Source: Spirogloea muscicola (Eukaryota > Streptophyta > Zygnematophyceae > Spirogloeales > Spirogloeaceae). Taken from it: a DNA stretch of 64,000 nt. The notes below the pieces were generated by a model, which did no database searches, was not told the DNA's origin, and saw only the letters and a list, made by a program, of their open reading frames with translations. Where the stretch lies: positions 14,192 through 78,191 of the forward strand of contig WELB01000016.1 in the NCBI GenBank assembly GCA_009602725.1. Reading direction: 5' to 3'. Numbering within the stretch: the stretch's first letter is position 1; every line of letters starts with the position of its first letter. Positions 1 to 13,563 of this stretch are shown here, in pieces. Both the position numbers and the translations under genes were made by a program.

Positions 1-366
<366 letters not shown>

Positions 367-3300
367 ATGATGCAGAGGCTCCTCGACAGCGTGCTCGGCG
401 TGGCCAAAGAGTGAGCTCTCTCACTTGAGCTCTGGTCGACAGGGATGCCAGAGGCCGAGAAAGTACTGCCCTCCACCTCCGGGTCTTGAGTCATCACTGA
501 CTGGACCTCTACTCCACGAGATCAAGCACGGAGCGTGCTCCTCCCATGCCCTTTTCCTGGCCCAAGCAGATCCTTCATGTAGTCTGCAGGGCCTCATAAT
601 GACAAGGGGCTTCACAGCTCGCTTCCGATGTCAACAAAGCTCTCCCTTTACGAGGCTAGTGAGTCTGTGAGGCAATCAACCTATGCAGACAAATGAGACA
701 GATTCTTGCAGTCCTCAGCTTCTACACGCACATGCAAAGTGGCCTGTGACTCCTCTAGGGAATTGCAGCACCATAGGCTGCTGCCAAAGAAGTAACTCCG
801 TCTTCCTGTCTGGCCTAAGGAGGTAGGTGCGTCAGTCTGATCTCTTACGGACAGTGTCGACGACAGCTGCAGACTGACTGGTCTCTGATGGACAATATTG
901 AGGGCGGCCATGCTGAGATAGATTCGTCCATGCAACCTGCTTGATTACTCTGTAGCAACTCCTTCGCTCTGCTCTCAGGGCTGTGAAGACTTTCAGTCGG
1001 GAAACTTTCAACAACACTATCAAGCTCGTCAATGGAGTTGCTGGAGTCGTTCTAGCTTTCGTGCCAGGTCAAGCAAACATTGTTGAAGGACTTCGAGGAT
1101 GGGAGCTGCATCCAACTTTCAAAGCCCCTCGTTTGGCTCGATGGATGGAGGAGTAAGTGCTCTGGCTTTGCAAGACTAATATCACAGGCCATTTGAAGCA
1201 CACTCTCAGCTGCTCGATCTGGTTTACCTCAGCTGTGAAAGCCAGAGGCTTAGCGTGGGCTACATTTGGATGACCAAGACAATCTGACCCTCGGTGTGGT
1301 ATGAGAGTTGCATGTACTTGCTGCTTTCTGTGCAATTGTCTCCTATGTCATTGTTGCTGATTAAGTGAGGAGACTGGGACCGGCTGTGACAACAGCGGAG
1401 TGTCGTCTTTCAATCAATTCTTGTACGACTATGTGGACTCTGAGTCAGCGTCCGGCTCAGAGTATGACACTGATGAAGAGAGTGAAGGAGGAACTGGGTT
1501 GCTACCATCTACTCCAACGTCCAGGAGAACTTCATCAAACCATCACTCTGGAAGTTTTAAGAGCTCCAGGGTTTCTGAACGGCGTCATGGCTGGTGGTCA
1601 GGTGTGTTGAAGCTCTGACCAGTTCCTGCATTGTCAGAGACGAGTAATGTCCTTTCGGTGGCCAATACTACGTTTCCTTCTGGTGGCCATCTCAGCTTAT
1701 CCACATGAACTGGGAGGATCTCTCTGAGTCTCCTAGTGGGTCGTCACATTTCTGCTCTGTGCCAATTGTGCAGCCTTCAAGCGCTGGTTCTGGCTTCTGT
1801 TCTGGCCTTTGGCTCTCTTCTTTCGACACAGGCGATCGACAAGGTACAGTGTTTGTGGATGTGACCAGCATCTTGCTAAGTTACAAAGCAGAAGATAGAG
1901 GGCATCTGAGGGTTCTGCCAAATGTTGGTATCTAAGATGAAGCTGGCCTGAGGAGCCAGCTTAGCGGCAAGCCGTGCTTGATGTGGAGCATGTGCATCTT
2001 CGCAGGCACGCCGTCAGGAGTCGCAGGAGCAGTGGCTTGAGGAGTGGCGTGGCTTCTCCTGTGAGCAGGAGCAGTAGCTCTGGCAGTCTCAGCCGAGTGT
2101 ATGAGCTTGCAGGCTCTGAGTTTAGTCGGAAATTCAGTGACGTTGTTGAATACGTGACTCATCTCAATGACAATCGCCGGCGAGGTATTTTAGAGGTGAG
2201 CATGTGATATCAAGTACAAGCCCCTGCTGTCCTTATTTGCTCCAAAAGATTCAGGAAGTTGCAAACCTAGTTGTACAACACAAGGCCTGCCAATGTCTGA
2301 GTGGGCTCAATCTTGCTTTCACATGAGATGGCTGGACCTCCTGACTGTCTGACTGGACGCCCTTTGAAAGATTATCACTCCAGAATTTGTCAGATCAGAA
2401 TGTCTCAACGGTTCTCAGTACTTGTGTGCATCTTTCTCGGCTATATGGTCATGCCTGAAATGCACACATTACCCCACACATGGAAATTTGGCAGGACCTT
2501 GAAGTGATAATGGAGCTCGCAATTGAGAAGGTTTTCGAAGGTGTCCGAGGTATTCTGTTTTACACCTTCTCACCTTGGGAGAGCCTGAAGGTCATTGCAA
2601 GGGGCATGTTTGGAAGGCCCCGTCGGCAGAGACAGGAGCCAGGCACAGCCGTGCTTGGGACTGAATCTGCAGCCGTGTTAGGAAGCTCAGATCCTAGCCC
2701 AAAACTGCTCCTTCAGCAGCAGTTAAATATGGACGCAAGGACCTGTGAAGACATTGTGACAGATGCAGGGTACGTGACTATACCTAGAGGAGGAGAAGCC
2801 TTCTGTATGAGCCCACTTGCTTGCCTGTCTGGCTGGCTTGGATGGCCTTGTGAAGAAGCTTCGGGAAGCATATTTGCTTAATCAGCATACATAGATTTAT
2901 GTCTCACTTGTAATTCAAGCGAGGGAGCGTGCAAGTAGTGATTCCAACGAGTTTAAGAGCATGTTCGATGGCAGGTATCCATATGAATCCATAAAGGTCA
3001 CAACTGAGGACGGTTATGTGCTGCAGGTCGAGCGCATCCCAAGGTAATCATCCTTGCATCAGTGCAAATTGATCCATTACCACCTACACAAGCAGGCCTC
3101 AAACAGCATGCTGACGCTATGCCACAATATACTCTTGAGCAGGCACTTACAGTCATGATTGACGGTGCTGTGGGCCTGTCCCACTTACCATGCAGGCGAA
3201 CTTCTCGCAAAGTGTTATACCTGCAGCATGGGATCTTGGACACTTCGCTTGGGTAAGCGGCAGTGTTGGGCTTTTGCCCAAATGGACGAAGCTTTGTGCT

Positions 3301-6300
3301 TTGGTGATAGCATCAGCAGTTTGCCATCATATCTTTGCAACCCGTGGCCCTGTGGTTATTCTACCTACTTCATCCTGTGTATACAAATGTTCAAGAGCTT
3401 TTGTTAGTGTTGGCAGGTGGGTTTCCAATGGTGTTGTGGGCTCTCCAGCATTTGCTGCCTTTGACCAAGGTTTGCCAAAGTTGGCTTTTCCCACCTTCCT
3501 TGACCATCCACCTGTCTGTCAGCTCTTTGCACACTTGAACCTTGCCAGTGCATCATTGTTCATGCAGTAGATGTCAGAAGCTTCTTCTGTCAGCCTGCAG
3601 TTCACCACATTGGGATGTCATGTATATTGTGGAGGTCAAGGATGTTCAATCAGCACCTCCCAAGCCACATTTGCTGGTTTTCTTTCAAATTGGTGAGTCC
3701 AGGGTATGATGTCTTCTTAGGCAACCTCCGCGGCTATGCATCCCGTGAGCATGTGGACAAACGAATTTCAGCACGCAGGTGAGCCTGTAGTATAATTCAG
3801 GCTGTAAACATGGACCAGGAGGACGAGCTCACTGAAAGCAGACTTGCTATTTGTTCTGGTTGACCTTGCTATACAGCTGTTTGCGATTGTCTTTGCCCTG
3901 CTGTAAGTCCGAGTTTTGTGTTTGGTGTGATGTGTCTGATCATGTAGGTACTGGCGGTATTCTATCAATGAACATGGGATGCAGGATGTGCCGGCCATGA
4001 TTGAGCGCATCCATGAGATGAAGGTGGCAGAGCTCAGCAGCTTGCCTGTGTCTCCTATATTCTCGTCGGAGGCTACCTCCACTTGTGCATCCGCTTCTGA
4101 TGCAAATGGTCCAGATGGGAGTAGCTCCTCTTCACCATCTGCGACCGACGAGGAGGCTCAACCGTATAGCATGTCAACAGTAAGCCACAGTCTTGGTGGG
4201 GCTGCAATGCTGGTCTACATTGTGACAAGGCGCATACTTGGAAAGCCCCATCGTCTGTCAAGAATGATACTCCTTTCTCCTGCTGGTGAGCTTCTTACAT
4301 TGGTCGCTCTTGCTGCCTGCCGTGTCATGCAGGTTGCTATCAATGGCTTGCTTGAAATAAATCACCCAATATGGATAGAAATGCATATTGTCAATATCAC
4401 CTTGGGGGCTTCCACAATCTGGAGCCCCAATACTTTTCTTTTCTTCATGTTGACCTGATGCTCATGCAGCTCATGCGGGGTCTACTGCTTACTTACGAGC
4501 TAGTTGTCCTGAATGGTGCCCAGGTTTTCATCAGCAGACTCCATTCCTCTTTGACCTCTTAATGTGGGGAGTTGTTGGCCCTTTTCCCTTCCTGGACTCT
4601 ATCATGACTCGGTATATCCCTGGCTTCTACATACCCACCAGAGGGCTCCGATTACTATTCAACAAGTTGGCTCAGGATTTCCAGAATTTACCAGCTTTAA
4701 GAGCTCTTGTTCAGGTCTTCTTGACAGCTTGCAACCATCAAGCCCCACGTGCATGTGGCATTGATTTAGGCTTTGAAGCATTAGCCCTCTCAGATGTCCT
4801 TCAAGCTTACATGGATTTCCTACACATGCACTGCCTATGGTTGTCATTGTCATTTCTTGCATTCTTACTGCAATAGCCCACCTTAGTATGTATATTACGT
4901 GTTCTGATCGCTGATCTGGCTTATTGCAAATATGTAATGAGGAATTGTGAATGTTGCAAACTCGTGATTAGATTTCAAGACGTGGCTGGCTAGTCTGGCC
5001 TGTTATCACATCAGGTCTCTCATTTCATGACAGGTACTTATGAGCAGCTTGCTTGTTGGCGGAGACAGTTCGGACTGGGTTGGATCCCTTAGGCAACCAC
5101 ATTACAACATGTTTGACATGCCTGGGTTGGCATATAGAGTTGCCAAGCACATGGCCCAGATGAAGCATGCCCGTAAATTTGTCTTGTATGACTACCGTCA
5201 CTCCAGCGTCAACATGCAGGTGAGTGTTTCCTTTAGTATGTTCACGCTTGAGTATATGTTTCCCTCTTTATGGAATTGTTAGCCTTGATGATTTAACAAT
5301 GTACTTGACTTGATCATCCAACATTGCAGTAACTTATACTTCCCAGTGCTGACTTTGAGCTGTGTCACTAGACACTGTATGAGATCTAAGACTCTACTGA
5401 CTTGGTGATATGCCAGGCATACGGGCAGCCGACTCCGCTTGACATTGGTTATCATTACGGACTTATAAATATTCCTGTCGATGTTGTAGTGGGGGGAAAA
5501 GATCGTTTGATACCCCCTGCAATGGTCCTTAAGCATTATGAAGCTATGAAGTCTGCCAACGTTAAGGTAAATGGATGCCACTTTATCTTGTCATGCGACC
5601 CTACCATGCAGTCTGTACAGATATCTGAAGTGTTCTTGCTGATCACTAGGCACAATTGTCGTGTTGCTGCGTAGTCGTATGTGAGTTTCAAAGAATGACC
5701 TTTGGAAATGCCATACTATGACTCTAGTTGTGGATCTGGCCGTTGTTCAAAGAGAACAAGCTATAAAGAGTACGGTAGCGTGATATGTTGCCCATGGATT
5801 TATTTCTCATGTGTAGGTTTCAGTCAAGGAATTTGACTATGCACATTTGGACTTCACTGTTGCTCACAAAGAGGAGCTCCTTGCATACATCATGGCAAGA
5901 CTACTATTGCCATCGAATTCGCACAAAGTGAGGCGAACCCAAAGGTGAGCTGCGGATGTGCTTGACCAGCACATATTACGAGCATGATCCTGCTTGCATT
6001 GGCGTCTCAGCTTTGTATAGCAGCTTTGCAGTAGCAATACTCATTGGCTCAACCTCCATCTTGTCAGTGCCAAGAATACCTTTGTTTCAAAGGTAGGTAC
6101 AAGGACTGGCAATATCGGCTCAGATAAAGTGTACGTATACAACAACTTCCTTATTAGACTCAGAAAGTACTGTAGCAGCCCTAATATGCCATCTCAGATG
6201 AGTTTGTTTGTTGGGAATTTTGTCAATCTGTATTGGACAACCCACCTCAATGCGCAGCACATTGTTCCTTGCCTGGCTTGGCTCAGTGCGATGAAATGTG

Positions 6301-8130
6301 TGTGTTGTTTGCAGCCTGAGGAATGGCTTGGATGCCCGCGTTCAGAATATACTGGAAAGAGCAGCAGAGAGGGGTGCTGTGAAGGGCTCTGGTGCCAATG
6401 CTGCTTCCATCCCCCAGGTGAAAGCGGAGGGCAACAGTCTGTCTGCAGATGGGCATCAGACTGGCAGTGGGTCTTCGAGAAGGTGGAACATAGAGCACAC
6501 CGCAGGGCATGTGAATGATGAGGACAGACGTGCAAACGATGGTGTGTCCTCCTCACCAGTCGAGCACCACTCGCCAGCGAGATTCACGAAAAAGTCAGCC
6601 CCCAGTGGCAACAGCAAAAAGAATGCCACTGCTGGTGGCAAAGCTCTTGGCTTTAGCAGTTCCTATGATGACAGACCTGGGCAGTTTGCTACTCGAGCTT
6701 CGCAAGCTCAAGAAGAAAGGCGACAGTCAATTTTGACAGCTCAAAGACTTCCCAGCAGCAAAAGGAGGGATCATGAGGCTGGCATTGAGGGTTCTCAGCT
6801 CAGTGAGTCGTCCCTGGACAGTGCTGCATCAGCCTTTGCTGCTGCGCAAGAGGCTGGAGCTGCTGTGAACTCGCCAGCTGCTAGCATTGGGGGTAGAGGA
6901 CGGAGGACAACAGAATTTCACAGCAGGTTATGCTTCTTCCCTCGCAAGTTTTACCAGCTGACATGACTGCACTGGCAGGCGTTACAGCATCAGTGTTGTG
7001 CAAGCTATGCATGTCCTGGTGTTTATTTGCTTGCTGGACATACTCTTCTGATATTCAGCTGATACTTCCTAGCATCTGTCATCACTTGTCATTCGTCATT
7101 TGCAGCATGTTGAATACAGCAGAGCTCACAGATGATGGAAGCGTGCCCGTGAAGCCTCTACAAGATAAACTAGACAAGTGCATAGATTCAGCTGCAACAA
7201 ATGGGAGAAGGTAGATGATGAGACACTTATAGCACCCTTGTCTTATCGAGCTTATGTTATGCATTGCAGGAAACGACCAGTGAAAAGGCCTGTGAAGGGC
7301 GACCACCTTATGTGGCAACACAGATGCTGATATGTTTGCGTGCATGGCTTCCTCAGGACACCCAAGGAACGAGAGGCTACTGGCAAAGCAGCGAGAATGA
7401 TGGAGGAGATGTCTATTCCAGCCACCTTCAGGTAGTGGCCTGTAAAGCCATGCCAAGGTAGATGCATGCGTCTGTCTGCACGTATTTACGCAACTCCTTA
7501 GAGGGCTTGGTAGCTTGTCAGTTGAGGGTTTAACAAGAAGGCAGCATGCTAAGTGCAGCTTACAGCACATGCCCCCACACACGTTGAGTTACTTCAATGT
7601 CATGGGCAGGTCGCTCAGCCAGCAGCACAGAATTGGTGTAGCTGGCCAAGATATACAGGACGTGTGGGAGCACATTGAGCATGACTTCCATCTAGCAAGG
7701 AGTTGACCGAAGCAAGCCACGGCGATCCATCGTGAACTTAGCGTCCATGGGCCGTTGTGCAGTACCCTTTTAGCGACAGCAATTATTCGGTAATCGCAGC
7801 AGTGTTGACTCGCCGCTGCATTACTAAGTTGAGCATATGACTCCGTGCATTGAGACAATTCTTTAGACAGACAGTTGCACATTTTGCAACTGCAACTTGA
7901 GTAGTGTAGCTTTTTGCTGCAGCTGCCAGCGCCCAACTTTGATGTGTTGGACACTGATACAGCTCTGTACCGCATCACCCAGCGATTCATGAGGTGTCAT
8001 CTTCAAATGGCTGTTTATTTTGTTGTGCATCCTACGTTGCTTGCTCTTTAATCTTGCCAGGTCAATCGCAGCTCAGGCCACTCTGTACTCCTTCCAACCT
8101 GGCCACTACTTTTTATCTGAGGCGAAGTGA
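367..8130 (+). CDS. Alpha/beta-hydrolase lipase of the Arabidopsis At1g18460/At1g73920 type
   Basis: A multi-exon lipase-like hydrolase, probably acting on acyl esters; the substrate is unknown. The start ATGATGCAG at 367 gives MMQRLLDSVLGVAKE, matching the plant family N-terminus. Exons include 367-410, 979-1152, 1396-1601, 2495-2770, 2975-3043, 3195-3252, 3417-3469, 3703-3778, 3948-4285, 4524-4714, 5034-5219, 5417-5566, 5817-5944, 6315-6926 and 7106-7210. A hydrophobic stretch (about 1773-1850) suggests membrane association. The hydrolase core starts at YPYESIKVTTEDGYVLQVER. The nucleophile serine is in SHSLGG (about 4183), the acid Asp probably in GGKDRLIP (5494-5517) and the His in DYAHLDF (5837). 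A long Ser-rich tail follows. The 3' end is uncertain: exons 7357-7431, 7610-7694, 7923-7993 and 8061-8130 read on to a TGA, but one junction would need a GC donor. Exons between 1602 and 2006 are also tentative. Confidence 0.85.
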
Positions 8131-8426
8131 GGCATACGTATGTGTGTGCACCAGGATAAGCAGATAACAGTATGGACTTCTTTGTGCAAACAGCAGTTAT
8201 TTCCGACATATTCTGGAGTGAAAACTTCAGAATCTCTCAGCTTGCTAACGATATTTCTACCCATGTAATGCTGCCCACATGTGTCAATGAATGTGAAGAC
8301 TGAATCAGGGTTCAAGATCTAAGGTTCAGGGGTGGTCTAATCTTAGTAGAATGGCCAGGTCATATGCTAGCTCCAGAAGGGGCTTGACAGCACGGTTGGG
8401 GATGGCTGAGCGCCTGGAGCTTGTCT

Positions 8427-11400
8427 CTAAGAGGCTGCTAAATTTACGACAGGGGGGGCTCTATTATATGTGCTCAACATGTCTGCAAGGTTCTTGGCGT
8501 GTTCCTCAAGGGCATCGAATGAGTCCGCAGTACCTTGACAACCTAGTCTCCATCCCCAATTGCCAGCCTTCATGACATAAGAAAGGACGGATGTTTGTGA
8601 GCAAGAGCACATAGGTCGCAGGAAGAAATTGGTCAGTCTGCCATTGCTTTCATATTTGAATGCACTGACCTTCACTGCTGGTGTGTTCATGCGAGCAGAG
8701 TTGTCAAGGCTCATGATGTCTTGCAAGGAGAAGATGGCAGTCCTCGGCACGGACTGCACTGCTGCCTTGATAAACTCCCAACTGATGTCAGCACCCTCCG
8801 CTGTTCTCAAATACTCCAATGTCTGTGGGCAAGTTTGGCTCAGGGAAAATGCCAATACATTAGAGCGCAAGGCGCTCTTCTCTCAAGGCATTATCTGTCC
8901 ATAGAAGCAGTTCATGATCACTGAGCGTCAGGTGCTCGCGTTGGGCATACCTGCTTTTTTTCATCTTGTGGAGCCTTCTTCCACCAGCCCAGGACCTGCA
9001 AGTGCAGAGCGCTCTGATGTTGTTGAGTTGTCATGTGGCCTTGCCTGAGTGATTGACAAGAAACCTCAATCCAGCCTGTAAGGATAGCATTATACTAGTC
9101 GGTGTTGTTCCTGTGATAATATGGCCAGCCATGTTCCTCTCACGGCCCCCTCCAAGTATAAATCGAAAAAGCTAGACCCTGACTTGTGGTTGACTGATTG
9201 TCGAGGGAGGATCACCGTGTCATTGTCGTGTGTCCCTGGGTACACCACCTGGTTTACCTCGTGGTTGTGGGGAATGTGCGGGTTGGAGGGGTCTCCACCG
9301 AAAGCTGGGCTTGCACAAAAACGAGCTTTTATCAAAATCAAATACCATTGTTACAGACTGTCTACGCACGTCAACTTCCACTTGCTATTGACAAAAAGGT
9401 CTGGTGTGCATACTGGACTTTACTTTTCTACTCTACCCTAACATTAGGCGACTCTGCAGGCAAGTTGTAATTAGGAACGGTGTAAGCCTGGTGATAGTGC
9501 TACTTGCCGAAGAGGAGCACAGCCATGCCGGGAGCACCAATGGCCTCCCTGAGCTGCGTGACGTCTTTTGTAATGACGCCCTTCACATGGCAAAGACGTG
9601 GTCTAGCTGAGGCGCAGCTTGGGGCGATGCAATGTCTAGACCAACATTGCAGACACACTTATTCCTCGGGCGTTTTCAGATTAGGTGACAACAACAATCA
9701 GAAGGCATGGCACATCGATGCAAGATTAAAGCAGGCCTGCAGGAGCAGCTGCTTAAAGAATGCTCACAAGGTCTTCCGCAATGATGTCAACTTTGCCGAC
9801 AGCATCCTTGATTGCAGCAAAGAAGTCCTCCCTTGGGCCAACCTGCGGGTCTCAGAGCAAATGACAGGCGACATGAGCCTTGCCAAATCCTGCACACTAT
9901 AAGCGTGAGGCGTCAAGTAGTGTCAAGAACCCCAACCACGAGAGACCCACTTATCTTGGCGGGGCTTTACCTTCCATACCCCTGACATAGCTGTCTCAGC
10001 ATCTGCAAGGGCCAATGTGATGAGCCACGTCGGTTAGCAGCACTCAGCCAGTGGAGTAGCATGAGGTAGCAATAGTACTTGCAATGTAGGTCAGCTAGGG
10101 TGGTACCATGTCCAGTGGATTCAAGCCCAGTGATTGATTGGGCAATTACCTGCTGGAATTGACCAGTAGCCCGCCAAGCCACGGAAGTGGTCGATGCGGA
10201 ACTCGTCGTAGAGCGTGAAGGCGCGCTTCATGCGCTGCACCCACCACTTGTACCCGTCCTCCTTCATTACCTTCCAGTTGTAAAGGGGACTGCCACATTG
10301 GGGAGCATAAAGCGAGTCCATACTTGTCAAGACAACCAAGAGAGTGGCACAAATGCCATATACTTGGGTGAAAACGAGGGCAGCTAAGCACGCATTTAAG
10401 CTGCGAGACATGCTGGTCCGCCTAAAAGTAGTAGCTATGCCCAAGGACAGCCTGAACCTTTACATCCTCAAGAGTAACAGACAAGAAAGCGGTAAGGCAA
10501 CGGTGATAAAGCTGCGGGGTAATATGCCACGCCGGTTTAGGAGTTGGGACTTAAATAGTCCTACTTACGGAACTTGCTTTGCAGGGCAAGGCCAGTCCAG
10601 CAATACATAGCATTGGTATGTCTAAGGAAAGACATGATGGAGGAGGCCAGGCCAACCTGCCCCACAATTGTCCTGTCTCACTGAACGCATCTGGAGGGAC
10701 ACCGCTTACAAAGGCCGGTGCACCAGTTGCTTCATCCTGGTTCGCAACCACGAGAGAGACACCAATGAGAAGCCACATACGTGATGCGTTGAGCAGACCA
10801 CCCTTCATACAGTCCAGATATCTGTGACCACAGATGTCACAACGACCCTTGCTGCTCATGTTTCTTTTGGGGCACGGGATGCCTACAAGCATAAATTGGT
10901 CTCGGTTGGCCCACACGTCTGCACTGTGTCCGCCCACATAGATGGGCATGTCACCAACAATGCGTATCCCCCGGGAGCTTGCGTATTTGTGCAGCGACTC
11001 CCACTGCCTCTGGAATATGTATTGCTGCGCCACAAACTCTGTGATCTGCCCAGCATGCACATCAGTTGTTAGCCAGCAAACAGCGACAGGGCAGACACAT
11101 GCCGCGCAGCATATGGAGCCAAATGCTCACGAAGGCAGTGTGGTCCTCCCGGGCTTTCTTGAGGGCCTCAGGCTTGCGGTCACGTAGTTCCTCAGGCCAC
11201 TCCCACCAGCAGACGGCGTCGTGAACGCAGTCGATTGCAGCAAAGAGTGCAGCCTCCTCCAGCCACCCTGCGACACGGCAGACAAGATGTGGAGTGACCA
11301 CCCTGCTGATCAATTGGTGCTCCACAACCCCCGCAATTAGGCAGTTAGACTTGCAGACATGCAGCACAAGTCTAGCAGAATGAAAACGTCTCCGAAGCTT

Positions 11401-13292
11401 GGGACTATGGCAGCATCCGCCAAGCAGGGGGCTCTTGGCCAGAGCACAATGATGTAAGATACAAGCAGAAGTCTGGCAAGTGTGGCAGATGAGACCAAGG
11501 ATAACTATGCAGGCTCAGACAGGCAGTGCAGGGTAGCAAGCATGCACCCGAGATGCTGGGCCTCTTGCGGAAGTCCAGAAAGTCTTCCTTGAGGGGCCCC
11601 TCGCTAGACACCAGCTTCTTGGCAGCCTAGCCAATAGCAAGCACAGTTGTCAAGTGCCATTCCTCTTGCTGGAGGCTGCCGGTCTCATGATAGGTTGCTA
11701 CTTATGCTGCGGCACTTGTTGCTACAGCAAGCAGCCCATGTCAACTTCAGCTGGCCCGGTGTTGGCCAGGTATAAGAGCCTCACCTTGGCAACAAGGACG
11801 TCCTTGACCTTGGCCACATTGTCGTAGTCCACCCGCTCCACCGCTCTGGACTCACAGTGCATGCTTGCTCACCCTACATCAGTGCTAGCCTGGCAATGCC
11901 AACAATTGCAGGTAGCCTTTCAATGACGTCTGGCGAAGTAGCAAATGCAAGCAGTGCTGACAGCTGCGAAACCCAAACTGAGATCTGTTTGCTTCCATAC
12001 TGTAGCAGGCAGAGGGAGATGGGAAAATAGGGGTGCCCCACATTGGCGCCGGCAAGTCGGACTTGCTGAGGAGGCCATCCTCCACCAGGAGATCTGGCGA
12101 GATGAGTAGCGTGTTGCCGCAGTTGGCATCCTAGCAACGCCGCCACAAGAGGTGAGCTGCAGGTGTATGCTCTATGCTTGTCAGTGCCAGCAGTAGCGCC
12201 CTCGTGTCATCCCAGTCAAGCAGCCTGCTCAGTCTGCCACCTGGGTCGGCCCTCACTTGGCCAGCATATGGCGAGCCGTCCTCGCCGGACTTGCGCCCTG
12301 GCGGGACCAGCGGAAGCACCTGCAGCACCCGGCCCGAGTTGTCGCTGCACGATCAGCTCGCTGCATGCCATCTTCAGCAGTCCCTCCATGAGGGAGCAAG
12401 AGATAGGTACAGGCGAGTCGCAGTGTGTTGCCCTAGCTCAATGGACAGCAACCAGTGCTGTGCAGTTAGTACTCTGTCCTTAGCAGCCATCAGAGCTAAT
12501 GCCCTGCCTTCACATTGATTGCTCACGGCCTGCTTCTCTATTGGCATTGGGTCCGCGTACGGAGCGACACCGACGCTTGCTCCTCAAATCGAGCATGTCA
12601 TCTGACGACCTCAACCCTGAACCCCGGCAACGGGCGCTGGGCTGGCAGCTGGTGAGGCAGAGCCTTGGGCGGACCTGCCACACACAGCATCTGGTCGACT
12701 GGAGCCAGTCGATGAACTTGAACGCCTCGGGGCCGAGGTCGCCGATCCCGTAAGGCCCGGGGAACGACGTCGGGTGCAGCAGGATGCCTGCATTGCGGTT
12801 GCGTCGCAGGTGAGCAGCGCGGCAGCCGGCTGCGCCAAAGGAGAGCCAGCTCGGCTGCGCACTGGAGCTGCGAGGCTGCGGAAGAGGCACACCTGCTCGG
12901 CGGCGCGGGAGCACCGGGGCGTCGTCGACGTACTCGGGCCCGAGGTCGTCGCCGATGGTGGGCATGGGCGCCGCAGCGGCCATCATCTTGTGGCCCGCCG
13001 CGGTGGCCCCAGGGCCTGGCTGGGCCCGACCAGAGCGCGGATCTGCGGCGCCGACGAACGGATGGGGCCGCGGCGCAGAGCCGCCGCTGCGTGGAGCGGC
13101 GCGGCGGCGGCGGCGGNGGAGGAAAAGCCCCCCCCCGGCCCGTCGGCTAGGCGCCACGCGGCAGCGCCTCAGCAAAGACGGTGGCCAAACGGGCCCCGCC
13201 AACGCTCTTGACAGCCCGTTATCGTCGCGCCCCGTTGTCTTGCCATCGGGCGCCGTGCACCCTGAAGGAACAGCGCTTCCACTGTGAGGCAT
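8427..13292 (-). CDS. DPE1: Plastid 4-alpha-glucanotransferase (disproportionating enzyme 1)
   Basis: GH77 amylomaltase. In the plastid it transfers maltodextrin units during starch breakdown and releases glucose from maltotriose. From the ATG at 13292 an Arg/Ala-rich leader (containing the N at 13117) could be a transit peptide; a second ATG lies at 12986. Family sequence starts at TIGDDLGPEY. Clear exons: to 12893, 12675-12787 (LLHPTSFPGPYGIGDLG), 12257-12319, about 12035-12130 (DANCGNTLLISPDLL), 11785-11843, 11548-11626, 11131-11267, 10887-11045 (GDMPIYVGGHSADVWAN), 10657-10736 (VSGVPPDAFSETGQLWG), 10150-10289 (DEFRIDHFRGLAGYW), a 32-bp exon 9971-10002, 9768-9842 (IIAEDL), 9508-9580, 9216-9304 (HDNDT), 8951-8995, 8670-8822 and 8427-8567 (GNWGWR). 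Catalytic Asp is in FRIDHFRG, the acid/base Glu in IIAEDL and a conserved Asp in HDNDT. The intron 9305-9507 uses a GC donor. Confidence 0.95.
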
Positions 13293-13307
13293 TGGCTGTG
13301 CTCCCTA

Positions 13308-13407
13308 GAGTGTCCCCCTTAGCCAGCTCATTACCCCGTGAACATGACCTTTGTAAGGCTAGACTTGGCCTCCCTTTCAATCTCATGCGCACGGCGCGCC
13401 TTCTCTC
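13308..13407 (+). repeat. LINE-associated 100-bp repeat, copy 1
   Basis: This block is the reverse complement of 48318-48417, with about 90% identity over 100 bp and no obvious gaps. At the other site it lies directly after a LINE C-terminal coding fragment, so I infer that it is part of the 3' untranslated end of that element. Here it stands alone, 15 bp upstream of the DPE1 start codon. Confidence 0.8.
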
Positions 13408-13510
13408 CCTGAGCTCCACTGGAGCTGGCTGTCAAGAAACAGCTCTTGTTAAGTAAAGCGATGCTTGCCGGGAGAGGTCAACCCAGAAGAATGCGGCTCT
13501 CGCGGGGAAG

Positions 13511-13563
13511 GGGGGGCGAGGGCCTGTGAGGGCCAGCCCAAAAGAAGTGAAGAAGGCCCGAAA
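13511..13563. repeat. Hairpin repeat unit (GGGCTG...CAGCCC family)
   Basis: Contains CCTGTGAGGGCCAGCCC followed by aaagaagtgaagaaggccc and an AGGCCCGAAAGGGCC type palindrome. It resembles the units at 18335-18440, 22441-22660, 28258-28480 and 49030-49540, and lies in the 5' flank of DPE1. Confidence 0.65.

Noticed and set aside
12774-13211. Plus-strand frame of 145 codons
   Set aside because: Antisense to the DPE1 transit-peptide and first catalytic exons.
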